Program-made: the position numbers and the translations under genes
Shown here: positions 31,770 to 42,275 of the stretch, piece by piece
Numbering within the stretch: position 1 is the first letter of the stretch
How the letters are laid out: each line of letters begins with the position of its first letter
The notes under the pieces: generated by a model
Seen by the model: only the letters and a program-made list of their open reading frames with translations
What the model was told of the DNA's origin: nothing
Databases searched by the model: none
Assembly (NCBI GenBank): GCA_951213105.1
Contig: OX578135.1
Location: forward strand, 167,326,060 to 167,390,059
DNA from: Amaurobius ferox
Taxonomy: Eukaryota; Arthropoda; Arachnida; Araneae; Amaurobiidae
Direction of reading: 5' to 3'
Length of the DNA: 64,000 nt

Positions 31770-32413
31770 CAGGGTCTTCCAAAAGTCCGTATAAACTTCA
31801 AAAATTCATTAAAAATCGAAAAATTATCGCATTGAGGTACGGTTTGTACCATAAGTATTGCTAGGACGGGTTTTTTTTTTTTGACGTGAAAAAAATTTAT
31901 AGTTTAAAAAATCACCTATAGGTGGCGCTGAACGTATTAGAAAGACAATTAAAATAACTTACTGTAAGTGTCAAATCGTGTGACAAGCCTAAGTAACCCT
32001 GAACTGGTGATAGGACCTTTTCCTTTATTTAGATTTTTCCTAAATCAGAATTTTCGCAAAATATCTTATGCTGATTCGCCGCCCACGTAATACAGCTTCA
32101 CTAAAAAGTCTTTTCCGATCAAAGTTAACATTCTTGCGAAAGCTTCTTCTTTGCACCGTTTACTAATGAATCAAATGAAGAATCTACAGAGCACTACAGC
32201 TCTTTTATAACAGCCTCATTTGCTTACTTCTGGGAGATGTATTCGGGTAAGCGCCACCTATAGGTGATTTTTTGAACTACAAAATATTTTTCACATCAAC
32301 CCCCCCTCCTCCCCCGTCCTGGCAATACTTATGGTACAAACCGTACCTCAATGCGATGATTTTTCGATTTTTAATGAATTTTTAAAATTTATACGGACTT
32401 TTGAATGACCTTG
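31770..32413. mobile_element. Mariner-type MITE with about 160-bp inverted repeats
   Basis: The left end CAGGGTCTTCCAAAAGTCCG is mirrored by the right end CGGACTTTTGAATGACCTTG. Each side has a TA (31768-31769, 32414-32415). The arms extend to the phrase CACCTATAGGTGGCGCT on both sides (about 31930 and 32253). The middle 320 bp has no transposase. Ends of CAGGGT...AAAAGTC type are typical of Tc1/mariner elements. Confidence 0.85.
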
Positions 32414-32911
32414 TATTTAATATTATTAATGCGCATTTGTGTATTTATTGTATCAAGCTAGTCTTAGCTCCAAAACGAACAGATTAAAGATTGTCAGCAT
32501 TATGATAAGAACAACGAAAAAAATCTCAGAAACATAGAACAAAAATAAATGTTTGCTCCATTTTTCATAAAATATATTTACATTTTGCGACATTATTCCC
32601 GCACCCAGTTATTTCATTTCAGCTTCAAGAAAAATTCGGGGCTTGTTCGACCGAGACTACCATCTGTTACGAGTTTGAAAATATTTTTATTTTTATTTAT
32701 TTAATCTGATGTTGAAGGAAACACCGAGCGAACAACTTATATGTGCCTCGAGAGAAAGCCGCAATCTGATGTTGGAAGCAGAAAGAAAATGTGCACTTTA
32801 AATTCATTTTCGCTTTCCATGTGAAATGTGTGTAGAGTCCGAAATAGATTAAAGTCATGTAGAAAGCTAATTTAGATACGCAGTATGTAAAGCCAGTGAA
32901 TATATAAAAAA
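32414..32911. other. Spacer with no recognised gene
   Basis: AT-rich. Small phrases ATCTGATGTTGAAGGAAACA and ATCTGATGTTGGAAGCAGAA at 32704 and 32764 form a local near-duplication. Confidence 0.45.
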
Positions 32912-33665
32912 TCTGATGTGGGCAACACATGCCTTTCCTTATATAATGTAATGAATTTATTACTTTTACAGTAAAAAGAATGTGAGATAGTAGATACGTA
33001 TATTCTTTCCAAGATATTGAATTTTCGACAATTAGTCGTCATTTTCATTGATTTAACGTCATTTTTGTCCATTTGGCGAGATTTTAGTTAATTTGGCAAC
33101 ATTTCAGAAAGTCGCCAAGTTGGCGACATTCCGCCAAAATCGTTGCCAATATCTCGACAAGCGTTATAGACGAAGAAATAAGTTATTCTTACAGCAGATA
33201 AATGACTATTGGCGTTCAAATACAAAAGTATTACTCAAAGTATCTTTTTTCATGAATGGAACGAGCTAGATCCACGAGAATGATGTCACCCAATTTATCG
33301 CATGGTATTACATATGAAAAGTGAACATGTTTCTCAATAGGAAATATTTTTTTTTATTTTATATGACTTTTTGATAATTTTTTTCAAAAATGTGCATCAT
33401 GTCGAGAACGGTTCATGTTAGCGTTCTAAAATTTATGTCAATCGTTTTCTAGTGAAAAACTGCCATAAGAAATTTCTATTTGCGTAACTTTATTAGCGGT
33501 TTTGATTTTTTGACGATTTTTTCAAAATTTCACTCGAAAATTTAGGGGTTCTAAAACATTCGATTGCGTATAAAAACAATAGGCTTGTAGTGTTTACGGA
33601 TTGTGATTTTTGTACCAAATATCATTCGAATCGATCCATTCGTTGGTCAGTTATTGTCTCCACAG

Positions 33666-33696
<31 letters not shown>

Positions 33697-33827
33697 AACA
33701 TCACTTCAAAAATATTTGATTCGTGATCAGGGATGCTTGAAACGTGCTCTCCCGTCGAAAACTCGAATTCGAATTTTCGACCTCGTCATAATACTTTCCT
33801 TATACATTATGTATATAAGGAAAGTAA
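32912..33827 (+). mobile_element. Family B repeat, complete
   Basis: It starts TCTGATGTGGGCAACACATG, with CCTTTCCTTATATAATGTAA next. It includes the GTCGCCAAGTTGGCGACATT internal hairpin (about 33110-33130), ATGTCGAGAACGGTTCATGT, a (CA)n tract at 33663-33693, and the end hairpin at 33793-33825. It is very similar to 19400-20363, so both are probably recent relatives. Confidence 0.87.
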
Positions 33828-34043
33828 AAATTGAAATTGATAAAAAAAAGTTGTACATGCGTCTGACATTTTTAAGAATTTATATATTATATGATCGCTC
33901 CCCATGCAAAATTTTAAATATCTATAATTGCGGCAAAGCTAACTTGATTGTAGAGAGGTATAGGAAAAAAATTAATTTCCGCTGAGTTATAGAACCCACA
34001 CCGTGGAGTTAGAGAGATGGAAATATAGAAAAAAACTTGAAAA
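33828..34043. other. Spacer with no recognised gene
   Basis: AT-rich, nothing recognised. Confidence 0.4.
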
Positions 34044-35052
34044 TGTCATAATGCTTTGAGAATTATATCTGAATATGGCGTGTTAGTCAAATCCCATCTG
34101 TGAAATGTCGATTCATGAAAAAAGATACTTTGAGTAATACTTTTGTATTTGAACGCCAATAGTCATTTATCTGCTGTAAGAATAACTTATTTCTTCATCT
34201 ATAACACTTGGCGAGATTTTGGGAACGATTTTGGCGGAATGTCGCCAACTTGGCGACTTTCTGAAATGTTGCCAAATTAACTAAAATCTCACACTAGGAT
34301 GTCATGATGCTTTGAGAATTATATCTGGATATGGCGTGTTAGTCAAATCCCATCTGTGAAAATGTCATAATGCTTTGAGAATTATATCTGGATATGGCTT
34401 GTTAGTCAAATCCCATCTGTGAAAATGTCATAATGCTTTGAGAATTATATCTGGATATGGCGTGTTAGTCAAATCCCATCTGTGAAAATGTCATAATGTT
34501 TTGAGAATTATATCTGGATATGGCGTGTTAGTCAAATCCCATCTGTGAAAATGTCATAATGCTTTGAGAATTATATCTGGATATGGCGTGTTAGTCAAAT
34601 CCCATCTGTGAAAATGTCATAATGCTTTGAGAATTATATCTGGATATGGCGTGTTAGTCAAATCCCATCTGTGAAAATGTCATAATGCTTTGAGAATTAT
34701 ATCTGGATATGGCGTGTTAGTCAAATCCCATCTGTGAAAATGTCATAATGCTTTGAGAATTATATCTGGATATGGCGTGTTAGTCAAATCCCATCTGTGA
34801 AAATGTCATAATGCTTTGAGAATTATATCTGGATATGGCGTGTTAGTCAAATCCCATCTGTGAAAATGTCATAATGCTTTGAGAATTATATCTGGATATG
34901 GCGTGTTAGTCAAATCCCATCTGTGAAAATGTCATAATGCTTTGAGAATTATATCTGGATATGGCGTGTTAGTCAAATCCCATCTGTGAAAATGTCATAA
35001 TGCTTTGAGAATTATATCTGGATATGGCGTGTTAGTCAAATCCCATCTGTTC
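34044..35052 (+). repeat. 63-bp satellite array
   Basis: One isolated unit at 34044-34110 is followed, after an interruption, by about 12 nearly identical 63-bp units from 34302 to 35052. The unit includes GTCATAATGCTTTGAGAATT, ATATCTGGATATGGCGTGTT and AGTCAAATCCCATCTGTGAA. Differences are rare (one CTTGTT, one ATGTTT), which points to recent expansion or homogenisation. Every frame has stops. Confidence 0.95.
34111..34301 (-). mobile_element. Family B fragment interrupting the satellite
   Basis: TTCATGAAAAAAGATACTTT, GAACGCCAATAGTCATTTAT, TTGGCGAGATTTTGGGAACG and GGCGGAATGTCGCCAACTTG are the reverse complement of family B internal text (compare 33090-33250). It lies between the isolated first unit and the main array. 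Confidence 0.75.
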
Positions 35053-35195
35053 TCATTTGGCACTGCGCGAAGACATAGCGTTTAGTATATATGTATTTTT
35101 ACTTTTTCATACTATCTAGAATATAGTATATTATTTACACGAAAATTTTTGAGGATTTTTTTATGATATTTTGATGACAAAATATGTTTTAGGAC
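35053..35195 (-). repeat. Family D adjoining segment
   Basis: TTTTTTATGATATTTTGATG and ACAAAATATGTTTTAGGACA resemble 26090-26120, next to the D hairpin. This may be the start of a neighbouring D copy. Confidence 0.4.
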
Positions 35196-35890
35196 ATCCT
35201 GAATACGTTTTAACTATTGCTAGAGAGATGTTCGTCTGTCTGTCCGTGGTCTATTTCTTGTGTAATGGTCGCCACAAATATTAATGAATTTGTGTAATAG
35301 TCGCCACAAATATTAATGAATTTGTGTAATAGTCGCCCAATGGTCGCCACAAATATTAATGAATTTGTGTAATAGTCGCCACAAATATTAATGAATTTGT
35401 GTAATAGTCGCCCAATGGTCGCCACAAATATTAATGAATTTTCATCAAACTTTATATCCGGATTTGTTAACGAAAAATCTAGAACTAGATATGAATTTTT
35501 GAAATTCGAGCGAAAACTTCGGAATTTATTCCAAATTTTATACTTTCTTAAAATAGCAGCATGCGACAAAAGTTGATGTAAGTATGTATAAAAGGGGCAT
35601 ATCACTCAATGATTGCGAAACTTAACAGTTCCAATCACTGTATAGTAAAAAGTTGTATACAATTTTAGTGTTCGTAACGTTATTCACCCGCTCGAGGAGA
35701 ACAAATTATCCCTCCAAAGGGGCGCATTGTCAAACTTGGTATCAATCGAAAGATAGCTTCAAGCCCTTTAATATGAAGGGTAACATGCTATCACTGTGAA
35801 TATTTGGACAAACAATGAATATTTTTTTTTCAAAACTTGCAAAAAAAAACTATTAGTTAAAAATGGATTCTGGTATGAGAAAGTCGAGTC
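35196..35890 (-). mobile_element. Family D repeat, minus strand
   Basis: GGACATCCT ... GAGATGTTC forms the terminal hairpin (35193-35232), then GTCTGTCTGTCC. Beyond an internal tandem array the text AAAAATCTAGAACTAGATAT and ATTCGAGCGAAAACTTCGGA matches 26250-26300. TTCTGGTATGAGAAAGTCGA near 35870 matches 26655-26675. A 131-residue minus-strand frame follows the array and is not a gene. Confidence 0.7.
35268..35447. repeat. 32-bp tandem repeat inside family D
   Basis: Units of GTCGCCACAAATATTAATGA plus ATTTGTGTAATA repeat about five times, with an extra CCCAATG insert in two of them. The other D copy (26180-26220) has a single related unit, so this is a copy-specific expansion. Confidence 0.82.
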
Positions 35891-35895
35891 GTGCC

Positions 35896-36311
35896 ACACT
35901 CTATTTAATTAGCCAACTGCCCTACCGTGCTGAAAACACCGGTTCTCGTTAGATCACCGAAGTCAAGCAGCATCGGACGCGGTTCGTACTTGGGTGGGTG
36001 ACCACCTGGGAACACCGCGTGCTGTTGGCACATTTCGGGCGCGGTAGCCCGGTGGTTTGCGCGCTGGATTTGCACGCTGCCACAACAACCGCCGTGTTCA
36101 TGCGGAGCACGATCGCGTTAAACATGTGGGTCCGTAAGTCCTTCCGAGAGGTTGGTGGTAGGGGAAGGAGGGTACGGTCCCTGTGGATGCCTTCCCTACT
36201 GGATTCCGGTCTAAATTGAGTTGCACTTCCCGGCCGTCCAAACGATTACCTTACACCTTTCTGGTAGGTCGGACGGTCTGGGTCTCAACAACAACAACAC
36301 TCTATTTAATT
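35896..36311 (+). mobile_element. Full-length 5S-headed SINE with 15-bp target duplication
   Basis: The element is 35911-36296, flanked by perfect ACACTCTATTTAATT at 35896-35910 and 36297-36311. The parts in order are a 5S-like head (about 35912-36030, next entry), a tRNA-like piece with GTAGCCCGGTGGTTTGCGCG but no B box, the body GTCCTTCCGAGAGGTTGGTG and GATTCCGGTCTAAATTGAGT, the end GGTCTGGGTCTC, and (AAC)n. It inserted at the end of a family D copy. Confidence 0.96.
35912..36030 (+). other. 5S rRNA-derived promoter head of the SINE
   Basis: It follows the 119-nt animal 5S rRNA from end to end, through CACCGGTTCTCGTTAGATCA, CCGAAGTCAAGCAGCATCGG, GGGTGGGTGACCACCTGGGA and CACCGCGTGCTGTTGGC. 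The internal control region for TFIIIA and polymerase III should be in the middle (around AGCAGCATCGG to GGGTGACC). Because it sits between target duplications and runs into SINE body, it is not a 5S gene. Confidence 0.9.
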
Positions 36312-37233
36312 GACTTTCTTTTCAAATTAAAATTTCATAATTGTGGAATTTTTTTTTCTGATGTAGAAGGGTATAGAATTTAGAGAGACGAAAATAAATT
36401 GAAAATAACATAAATTTGAACATGTGGGACAATTCGTTTTGTTAACTATCTTATTTGCACTGTACCGATAATTTTTTCTGCAAAATGAACAGTTAAAATC
36501 AATTTTATTTAATACAATGTGAGCTTCTCGCCAAAGAAATGCATACTATGCAGTGGTACTTATCTTACCTCAGCGCCACCTCAGTGATTGTTTCAATTAA
36601 TTTAGCTTTTTACAAACATGGCGTTTTAACTTTTTACTTCTATGAACCATTTTGCTGTACTAAATAAATGGTTTGTGTTTAAATCAACTCACTTTTATCA
36701 TTAAAATTCAAAATTATATTCATATTTTTCATATTTGAATAAATAATACATTCTAAATCGGTATTCAAAATTAATTTGTGTAACCATGGAAACCATCAAA
36801 TAAATGTACGCATAATGAGCGGATAGACAAAAACAGAATCAACGGCCAGTCATAGCTTTAAAGCATATTCAAGTTAGCCTTTTCCAAATAATATATCTTA
36901 TATCTGTTCTTCATTTAACATATGGAATTCTTAGTGAGCGTCCATATGAAAAAACCATAACCACATCATCGTTCAATAAAAAAATACACGTGTATACACT
37001 TGGTGAATCGAGCGGTCTGGGTATTCCACATGTATACACTTGCAGCAATGCTAACTTGAATAAATTGTGGACTCTATGATGGGCTAATTACTCAGTTTTG
37101 TCTTCATACGCCTTACAATCGTGCCGGTAGAAATCACGGCCTATTACGCGCGGTATCCCGATACGATATAAAATTAAACTAAAAGATATCTACGGATCCG
37201 AATGTTTAATCTATAAAGCTTCCTAACATGGCC
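36312..37233. other. AT-rich spacer with one short shared motif
   Basis: No gene. At 36553-36600 the text ATGCAGTGGTACTTATCTTA, CCTCAGCGCCACCTCAGTGA resembles, in reverse complement, the last 46 bases of the window. Confidence 0.45.
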
Positions 37234-37552
37234 GATCGTTGTTGGGATGGGACAGACAGCTCAGTGGTAAAAGCACAGGGATTAAATTCGAAGGACCCGA
37301 ATTCGATTCCCAGCTCTACCCAAACTGTCTCCGAGTTCACGAAGAATGCGTGTACGTTAAATATGTGGGTCTGAAAGTCCTTCCGGGAGGTTGATGATAG
37401 GTAAAAAACGATACGATCCCTGTGGATGTCGCTTACCTGGGTTCCAGTTTAAATTGGGTGAAACTATCCCAGTCGTCCAAACAGATACCTTGCACCATGA
37501 AGTAGGTCGGACGGTCTGGGTCGAAAGAAATTAAAAAGATCATTGTTGGGAT
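37234..37552 (+). mobile_element. tRNA-headed SINE sharing the same 3' body
   Basis: The element is 37249-37537, between GATCGTTGTTGGGAT (37234-37248) and GATCATTGTTGGGAT (37538-37552), one mismatch. The head has CAGCTCAGTGGTAAAAGCAC (A box) and GAATTCGATTCCCAGCTCT (B box). The body GTCCTTCCGGGAGGTTGATG, GGTTCCAGTTTAAATTGGGT, TAGGTCGGACGGTCTGGGTC corresponds to the body of the 5S-headed SINEs. Its tail is A-rich (AAAGAAATTAAAAA) rather than (CAA)n. Confidence 0.9.
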
Positions 37553-40304
37553 AGCGCAAAAGACGGTCGTCACAATACTCCCCTTCTTGATCTAAGTGTG
37601 GACTTTCAACACTGTGAAAATAACGTTGTGACCCCTAGTGTCCGCCTATTTTCAATCACGAAACTAACAGGTGAATTCCGACGTCGGATGTTCGCATGTG
37701 TTCGGGTATTTTAAGAGCCAAGTGCTGCGGGTGGATGAATAGCAGAGCATTTTCTTGCTCCCAGTTCATATAACGGTTTAACAACTAGTAAAAAGAGATA
37801 CATGAATGCTCAGAGAAGTTTAAAAAGAAATTATTTTTTGCAAATAAAACCCCATTATCTGCCGGTAAAAAGGCATACTGCCATACCAGTCGAAATTGAG
37901 AGATGGATATCACATACCTGTTATACTTTAGCTAGTCCATGTAGTAAGATGCATGAAAATCAAGCAGAAATGAACAACAAGAATATTTTTGCATATTGTT
38001 ACAAAAAGAATGCCAAAGATTATTTTCATCTTAAGAAAATATGCGAATAATAATACTGCACCTAGTCAAGTCATCGCAAGATACATATTTGCCCCGAGCC
38101 CAAAACTAAAACTTGGGAATTGCATTTTTCATATGCTCACTTCCAATATCAGCAGATCATAATTCTTTTCGAGAAAAATTGAGACAAGGTATTGAGATAG
38201 AAGTTGTTTTGACAAGGTGTATTTTCATAAGATAATATTTTCTCATTTTTTTGCATTCTGGGGATCTAACGAAGTCTTCCTAGCTTTTATGTCTCTTGAT
38301 CGGTAAAAAAGTCCTTTTTTTAGCATGTCAGCTAAACTTGCTCTACATGTAATTTATGTCCTATAGTAATTTGGACATGAAAGAATGTGAATAACCCTAA
38401 TTACGAATAACAAATATTAACTAAAAGGATAAGTTCGTCATAAGACGGGGGGGGGGGTAAAGTTGAAAAAGATTACCACCCATCCGCCATCTATACAGTT
38501 GCAAAAGATTACCTTCCATTCACCCGCCTACAGCACTTGCGCTTCTTCACTAACATATGCTAGCCACGCACCTCTCCCATTTAATAGTTTTATTCCTTAT
38601 ACCACGCCCTATCGAAATTATTATACAATCTCCTAACAAAACGAGCCTTTAGACTCCTCCTCTCCCCCAACTGAACGTACCTGTCCCATGAGCAGTAAAA
38701 CGCCCTCTATTTTAGATAAAAAAAATAATAAATGAATCATTTTCTCAAAGCGACAGGTATTATAAAAAAATTAATTAATAGTGTATATTTCTGCGTTACT
38801 GAATATGCGACAATTTGGGAACATTTTCATCGATTTCACAATGTTTTGTCATTTTTGTGACATTTTCCTAAATGTCACCAAGTTTGTCGCTAAGGTCACC
38901 AAATCTGTCGACAAGAGCGCTGGTACATAATTAAAATACCAGCACCTAGGAAAACACTTAATTTTCAACCCTCTACACCCTCTAAAACCTCCAACTCACC
39001 CTTGAATCGAGTATATTGAATTAATAATTTTCTCAAAATGACAGGGCATTTCAAATAAATTTAACTTAATTTTAGATTAATTAATTAAGATATTGAAATT
39101 TCATCTATTTGGCTCTGTTTTCATTAATTTAGTGTCGTTTTTATCATTTTAACGACATTATTTGCAACATTTTGAAAAGTTTCCAAACTCATCACCAAGT
39201 TCGCTAATTTATCACCAAGCTCTCCAAACAGACCTGGATGAATATAAATAGATATAGGACTAAAGGGGAGATAAGGTAAAGGTTTGACGAAAACAATTTT
39301 CCTGCAAAGTCATAAACTAACAGGAGATACAGATTGTATAAATAGTTGAGACATAAAGTTTGCATAATACAACTTCAAACCAGTTATACAACTACAATTT
39401 CTGTGCTCATAAACTTAATTATTTTACCTTCGCCCCCCTCCTTTCTACGTGAAATTCTTTTGGGTGTATTTTTAAATGATGCACAATTTGATGAATTTAT
39501 TTATTATATAGAAGAAATAAGGTGCAATTGCATAGCATAAATATGTTAATCAAACATCTGGATAATAATAATAATAATAAAAAATAAAATTTTAGTAAGC
39601 ATTTCCTGCAGAAAACTTAGTTCTATCATATTAATTTTTCGAGCATTGCTAATTTTAATTAGTATAAGGAATAAATCACTTAATGGTGATTGCCTGATTA
39701 TTTTGTAGTCTTTTATAGGTTTTAATTGTTTGATGACCTTCCAACAGAAGTTACGATGATCGGCAGGATGAAAAACAGCAACAATACTGAATACATAAAA
39801 AATCTCTTTCTATCGATTTAAATTTGTCAATTAAAATTTTTCTGAAATTTTTAATCACCATCTGCAGTGTTATATGTTTTATCAATGGCATAAAATGTAA
39901 GAATGGAATGGAAAATTGTGTTAAAAGAAGGTCGAGATTTTTTTATTTATTTATTTATTTTTATTTTTTTTTTTTTTAAGAATTTCGCACTTTTCGCATT
40001 GAATCTAAATCCGTAGATGTCAAAATTTATTTTTATTTTTTATATTTTTAAGTATTTAGTTCTGCCTGAAGGCCATTCCAGTCTTGAGGCACCTAAGCTT
40101 TACTTGCTTTTGCTACCCCTGCTTTAAACCAAATACGATATTTCATAAAACAAGTGGGTTTTCGGTGCGTTAACACCAGTGACTCTTCTTGCATTTGGAC
40201 TGTAATTTTATTCATTGACTATAATTTTATTCTTTTCTCTACCAGCCAATTTTGATCTAAATCTGTTCAATATTTAGATTTAGTTATATGGAGCAAACGC
40301 AACA
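37553..40304. other. Long AT-rich region with scattered family B-like internal motifs
   Basis: I find no gene. About 38800-38940 (GGGAACATTTTCATCGATTT, GTCACCAAGTTTGTCGCTAA) and 39100-39235 (CATTAATTTAGTGTCGTTTT, TCATCACCAAGTTCGCTAAT) echo the internal GGCGAC region of family B but are very diverged. A run of ten G lies near 38448. The 82-codon frame at 37802-38050 and the 64-codon frame at 39346-39540 have no features I recognise. A (AATAAT)n tract lies near 39557-39580. Confidence 0.45.
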
Positions 40305-41399
40305 AGAAACATCAATCATGCATAAAGCATTATTTATGAAACACTTTCCAACTGGAATGCAATTTTATTTAAACATCTCTAAAATGTGATACATTCAGTG
40401 CTGATATATTTTAAATTATCATAGTACTACAGTAATTATTGAAATGTAATATTTGAAAACTTAAAGCTTCACCGAAAGAAATGAACTTTATTCAATTGAC
40501 GTCATTGAAATATAAATCATCCAGCTCTCTCTATGTAAAAGCAGTGAATGTTTCATTCATGTCACTTTTATTCCCGACTCCAGAGCTAAATAGTTTTGCG
40601 TGAAAAAAAATTCAGCAATTCTTATACAACTCATCCTACAATCACTTGTTTACATTCTGCATCCAGTAAAATTAGGCTTCGTTGTAGAAATAATCAAAGT
40701 TGGATGATCATTTGAACTCAAAAACATTGAATTGCGTTGCCACAGAATATATATGCATAGAAAATACGCAAAAATAAAGAAGTTTTAAGACGAATGCAAC
40801 ACTAAATATACATTTAAAAGAACTTTAAAAATTACGATTTTTACACTGGGAAAAAAAGATGAATGCCATATTTTAATTTGATGAGGGTCACGTGATCCCT
40901 TCATATAATGTGAGTGTAATTATTATTTTAATTTTTATTTAAAAACTACCAAACATATTTGAAAATTGCTTTATATATTTTACGGGATAATTTACATATT
41001 TCCTAAAATTTTTGAAGCAATTTGTGAATTTTAACTTCGCTTTAAAAATGTTTGAAAAATTTGGTCCCCTAGGGTTCAATGTATTTGACTTGTTCAACCT
41101 GGGTTCAATCCGAAACTAATTGGGTGATATTATTCATTTACATTTTCATATGCCCCACAGACTGTTTCTCTCTCTCTCTCTCAACCACATACTAGAATTT
41201 AATTTTCATAAAGTCATTTTTATTGCAGTTATCGTGCGAACAGACAGACAGAATGAGCAAAGGCCTAAACACTTTACAATTATTCAAGATTGGTTTCACG
41301 TCTGCATTCAATAGATAAAATCAAGGACAAAGCGTTTTAAAAAACGAAAGGTCTTTTATTTAACACATCCTAAAGACCTACAGAACATTATTAAAAACT

Positions 41400-41441
41400 G
41401 CCAGAGCGCTTTCGGACGTATATACGCCCTTCATCAGTGGC
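41400..41441 (-). ncRNA. Hammerhead ribozyme, minimal type (inverted terminus)
   Basis: On the minus strand: GCCA, CTGATGA, stem II GGGCGT/ACGTCC with loop ATAT, GAAA, palindrome AGCGCT, cleavage triplet CTC, then TGGC. All core bases are intact and the sequence mirrors 42132-42173. Stem III has no loop, so dimeric cleavage is expected. Confidence 0.88.
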
Positions 41442-41599
41442 TACATGAATAGTAAAAACATGGAATGTTTATATATATAGAGACCAGTTTAAAGCAAATT
41501 GTCATAAAATACAAAATGGTCAATGAACTTACTAAAAATAATACAAGAAATATACACGGAAATTACAAAATAAGTTTAAACGCTTATTTATATAAAGTT

Positions 41600-41755
41600 G
41601 TTTTAACGCTTATAAGTATAAACGTACTGTTGTCATCCGTTTAGCAGAACATGCTCGCGATGTCAAATCTGGTAAACTTCCTACGGCTCTTGCTCAATAT
41701 GTGGTTAATGATAAATTTCTTCCCGTTTTTGAAAAAGACTTTCCTTTCGGTTCGT
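41600..41755 (+). pseudogene. GIY-YIG endonuclease fragment of a Penelope-like element
   Basis: The plus frame reads KRTVVIRLAEHARDVKSGKL and then PTALAQYVVNDKF before a stop at about 41757. RLxEHxxDVKxGKxxxALAQHxx is the second conserved block of the endonuclease domain of Penelope-like elements. The GIY and YIG motifs upstream are missing, and stops follow quickly. Non-functional remnant; the more upstream AUG frame (41651) covers only part of it. Confidence 0.65.
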
Positions 41756-42131
41756 TGTAACAATTCACGTAGTATTCTTCTTTATGATTCCATGTTTATT
41801 TATATTTACCCTGAATACATTTGTAATTTTGATCCTGTTCAAATTTTAATTTATGCTTGGCGACTCATTCTCGACTCTATGCAATTCAAGCCTCTTAAAA
41901 GTTATCTGTGACGTCATTCTCAGGAATATTATGCTTGACGTTTTTCTAAAATTTGTATTAGTTCTTTTCTTGTAATATTTTAAAATTCGTAAGCGTTTAA
42001 ACTTATTTTGTAATTTCCGTGTATATTTCTTGTATTATTTTTAGTAAGTTCATTTACCATTTTATAATTTTATGCAAATTTGCTTTAAACCGGTCTCTAT
42101 ATATATAAACAATGTTTTTACTATTCATGTA

Positions 42132-42173
42132 GCCACTGATGAAGGGCGTATATACGTCCGAAAGCGCTCTGGC
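42132..42173 (+). ncRNA. Hammerhead ribozyme, minimal type (3' terminus)
   Basis: GCCA (42132-42135), CTGATGA (42136-42142), stem II GGGCGT (42144-42149) with ACGTCC (42154-42159), GAAA (42160-42163), AGCGCT, cut after CTC at 42169, and TGGC (42170-42173). Six stem II pairs include one G-U. Upstream the text GGTCTCTATATATATAAACA may hold a promoter. Confidence 0.9.
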
Positions 42174-42275
42174 AGTTTTTAATAATGTTCTGTACGCCTT
42201 TTAGGATGTGTTAAATAAAAGACCTTTCGTTTTTTAAAACTTTACAACTATGTGGGAAAGTGTTAAAAATGAATC

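Larger units (their letters stand above)
41280..42238 (+). mobile_element. Penelope-like element with inverted terminal repeats
   Basis: A perfect 9-bp duplication ACTTTACAA (41271-41279, 42239-42247) marks the insertion. The ends are about 250-bp inverted repeats (GTTTTAAAAAACGAAAGGTC near 41333, and GACCTTTCGTTTTTTAAAAC ending 42240), each with a hammerhead ribozyme. The unique middle holds a GIY-YIG fragment. The reverse transcriptase is missing, so this is a short non-autonomous remnant. Inverted terminal arrangement and hammerheads are established features of Penelope-like elements. Confidence 0.82.
40305..42275 (+). mobile_element. Family C repeat, split by a Penelope-like insertion
   Basis: The 5' part runs from AACAAGAAACATCAATCATG and the terminus AAACACTTTCCAACT (40338) to the microsatellite CAGACAGACAG near 41241. 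The 3' hairpin is divided: CTAAACACTTTACAA at 41264-41279 and ACTTTACAACTATGTGGGAA with AGTGTTAA at 42239-42269. Matching unbroken copies lie at 46300-47650 (minus) and 52240-53396. C shows the same layout as A and B with unrelated sequence. Confidence 0.8.

Noticed and set aside
34302..35052. CRISPR array or coding repeat
   Set aside because: Head-to-tail 63-bp units without spacers, and stops in all frames.
35912..36030. 5S rRNA gene
   Set aside because: It matches 5S along its length, but it runs directly into SINE body and lies between 15-bp target duplications. Three other copies (one reduced to the last 16 bases of the head) show the same fusion. It is a SINE promoter head.
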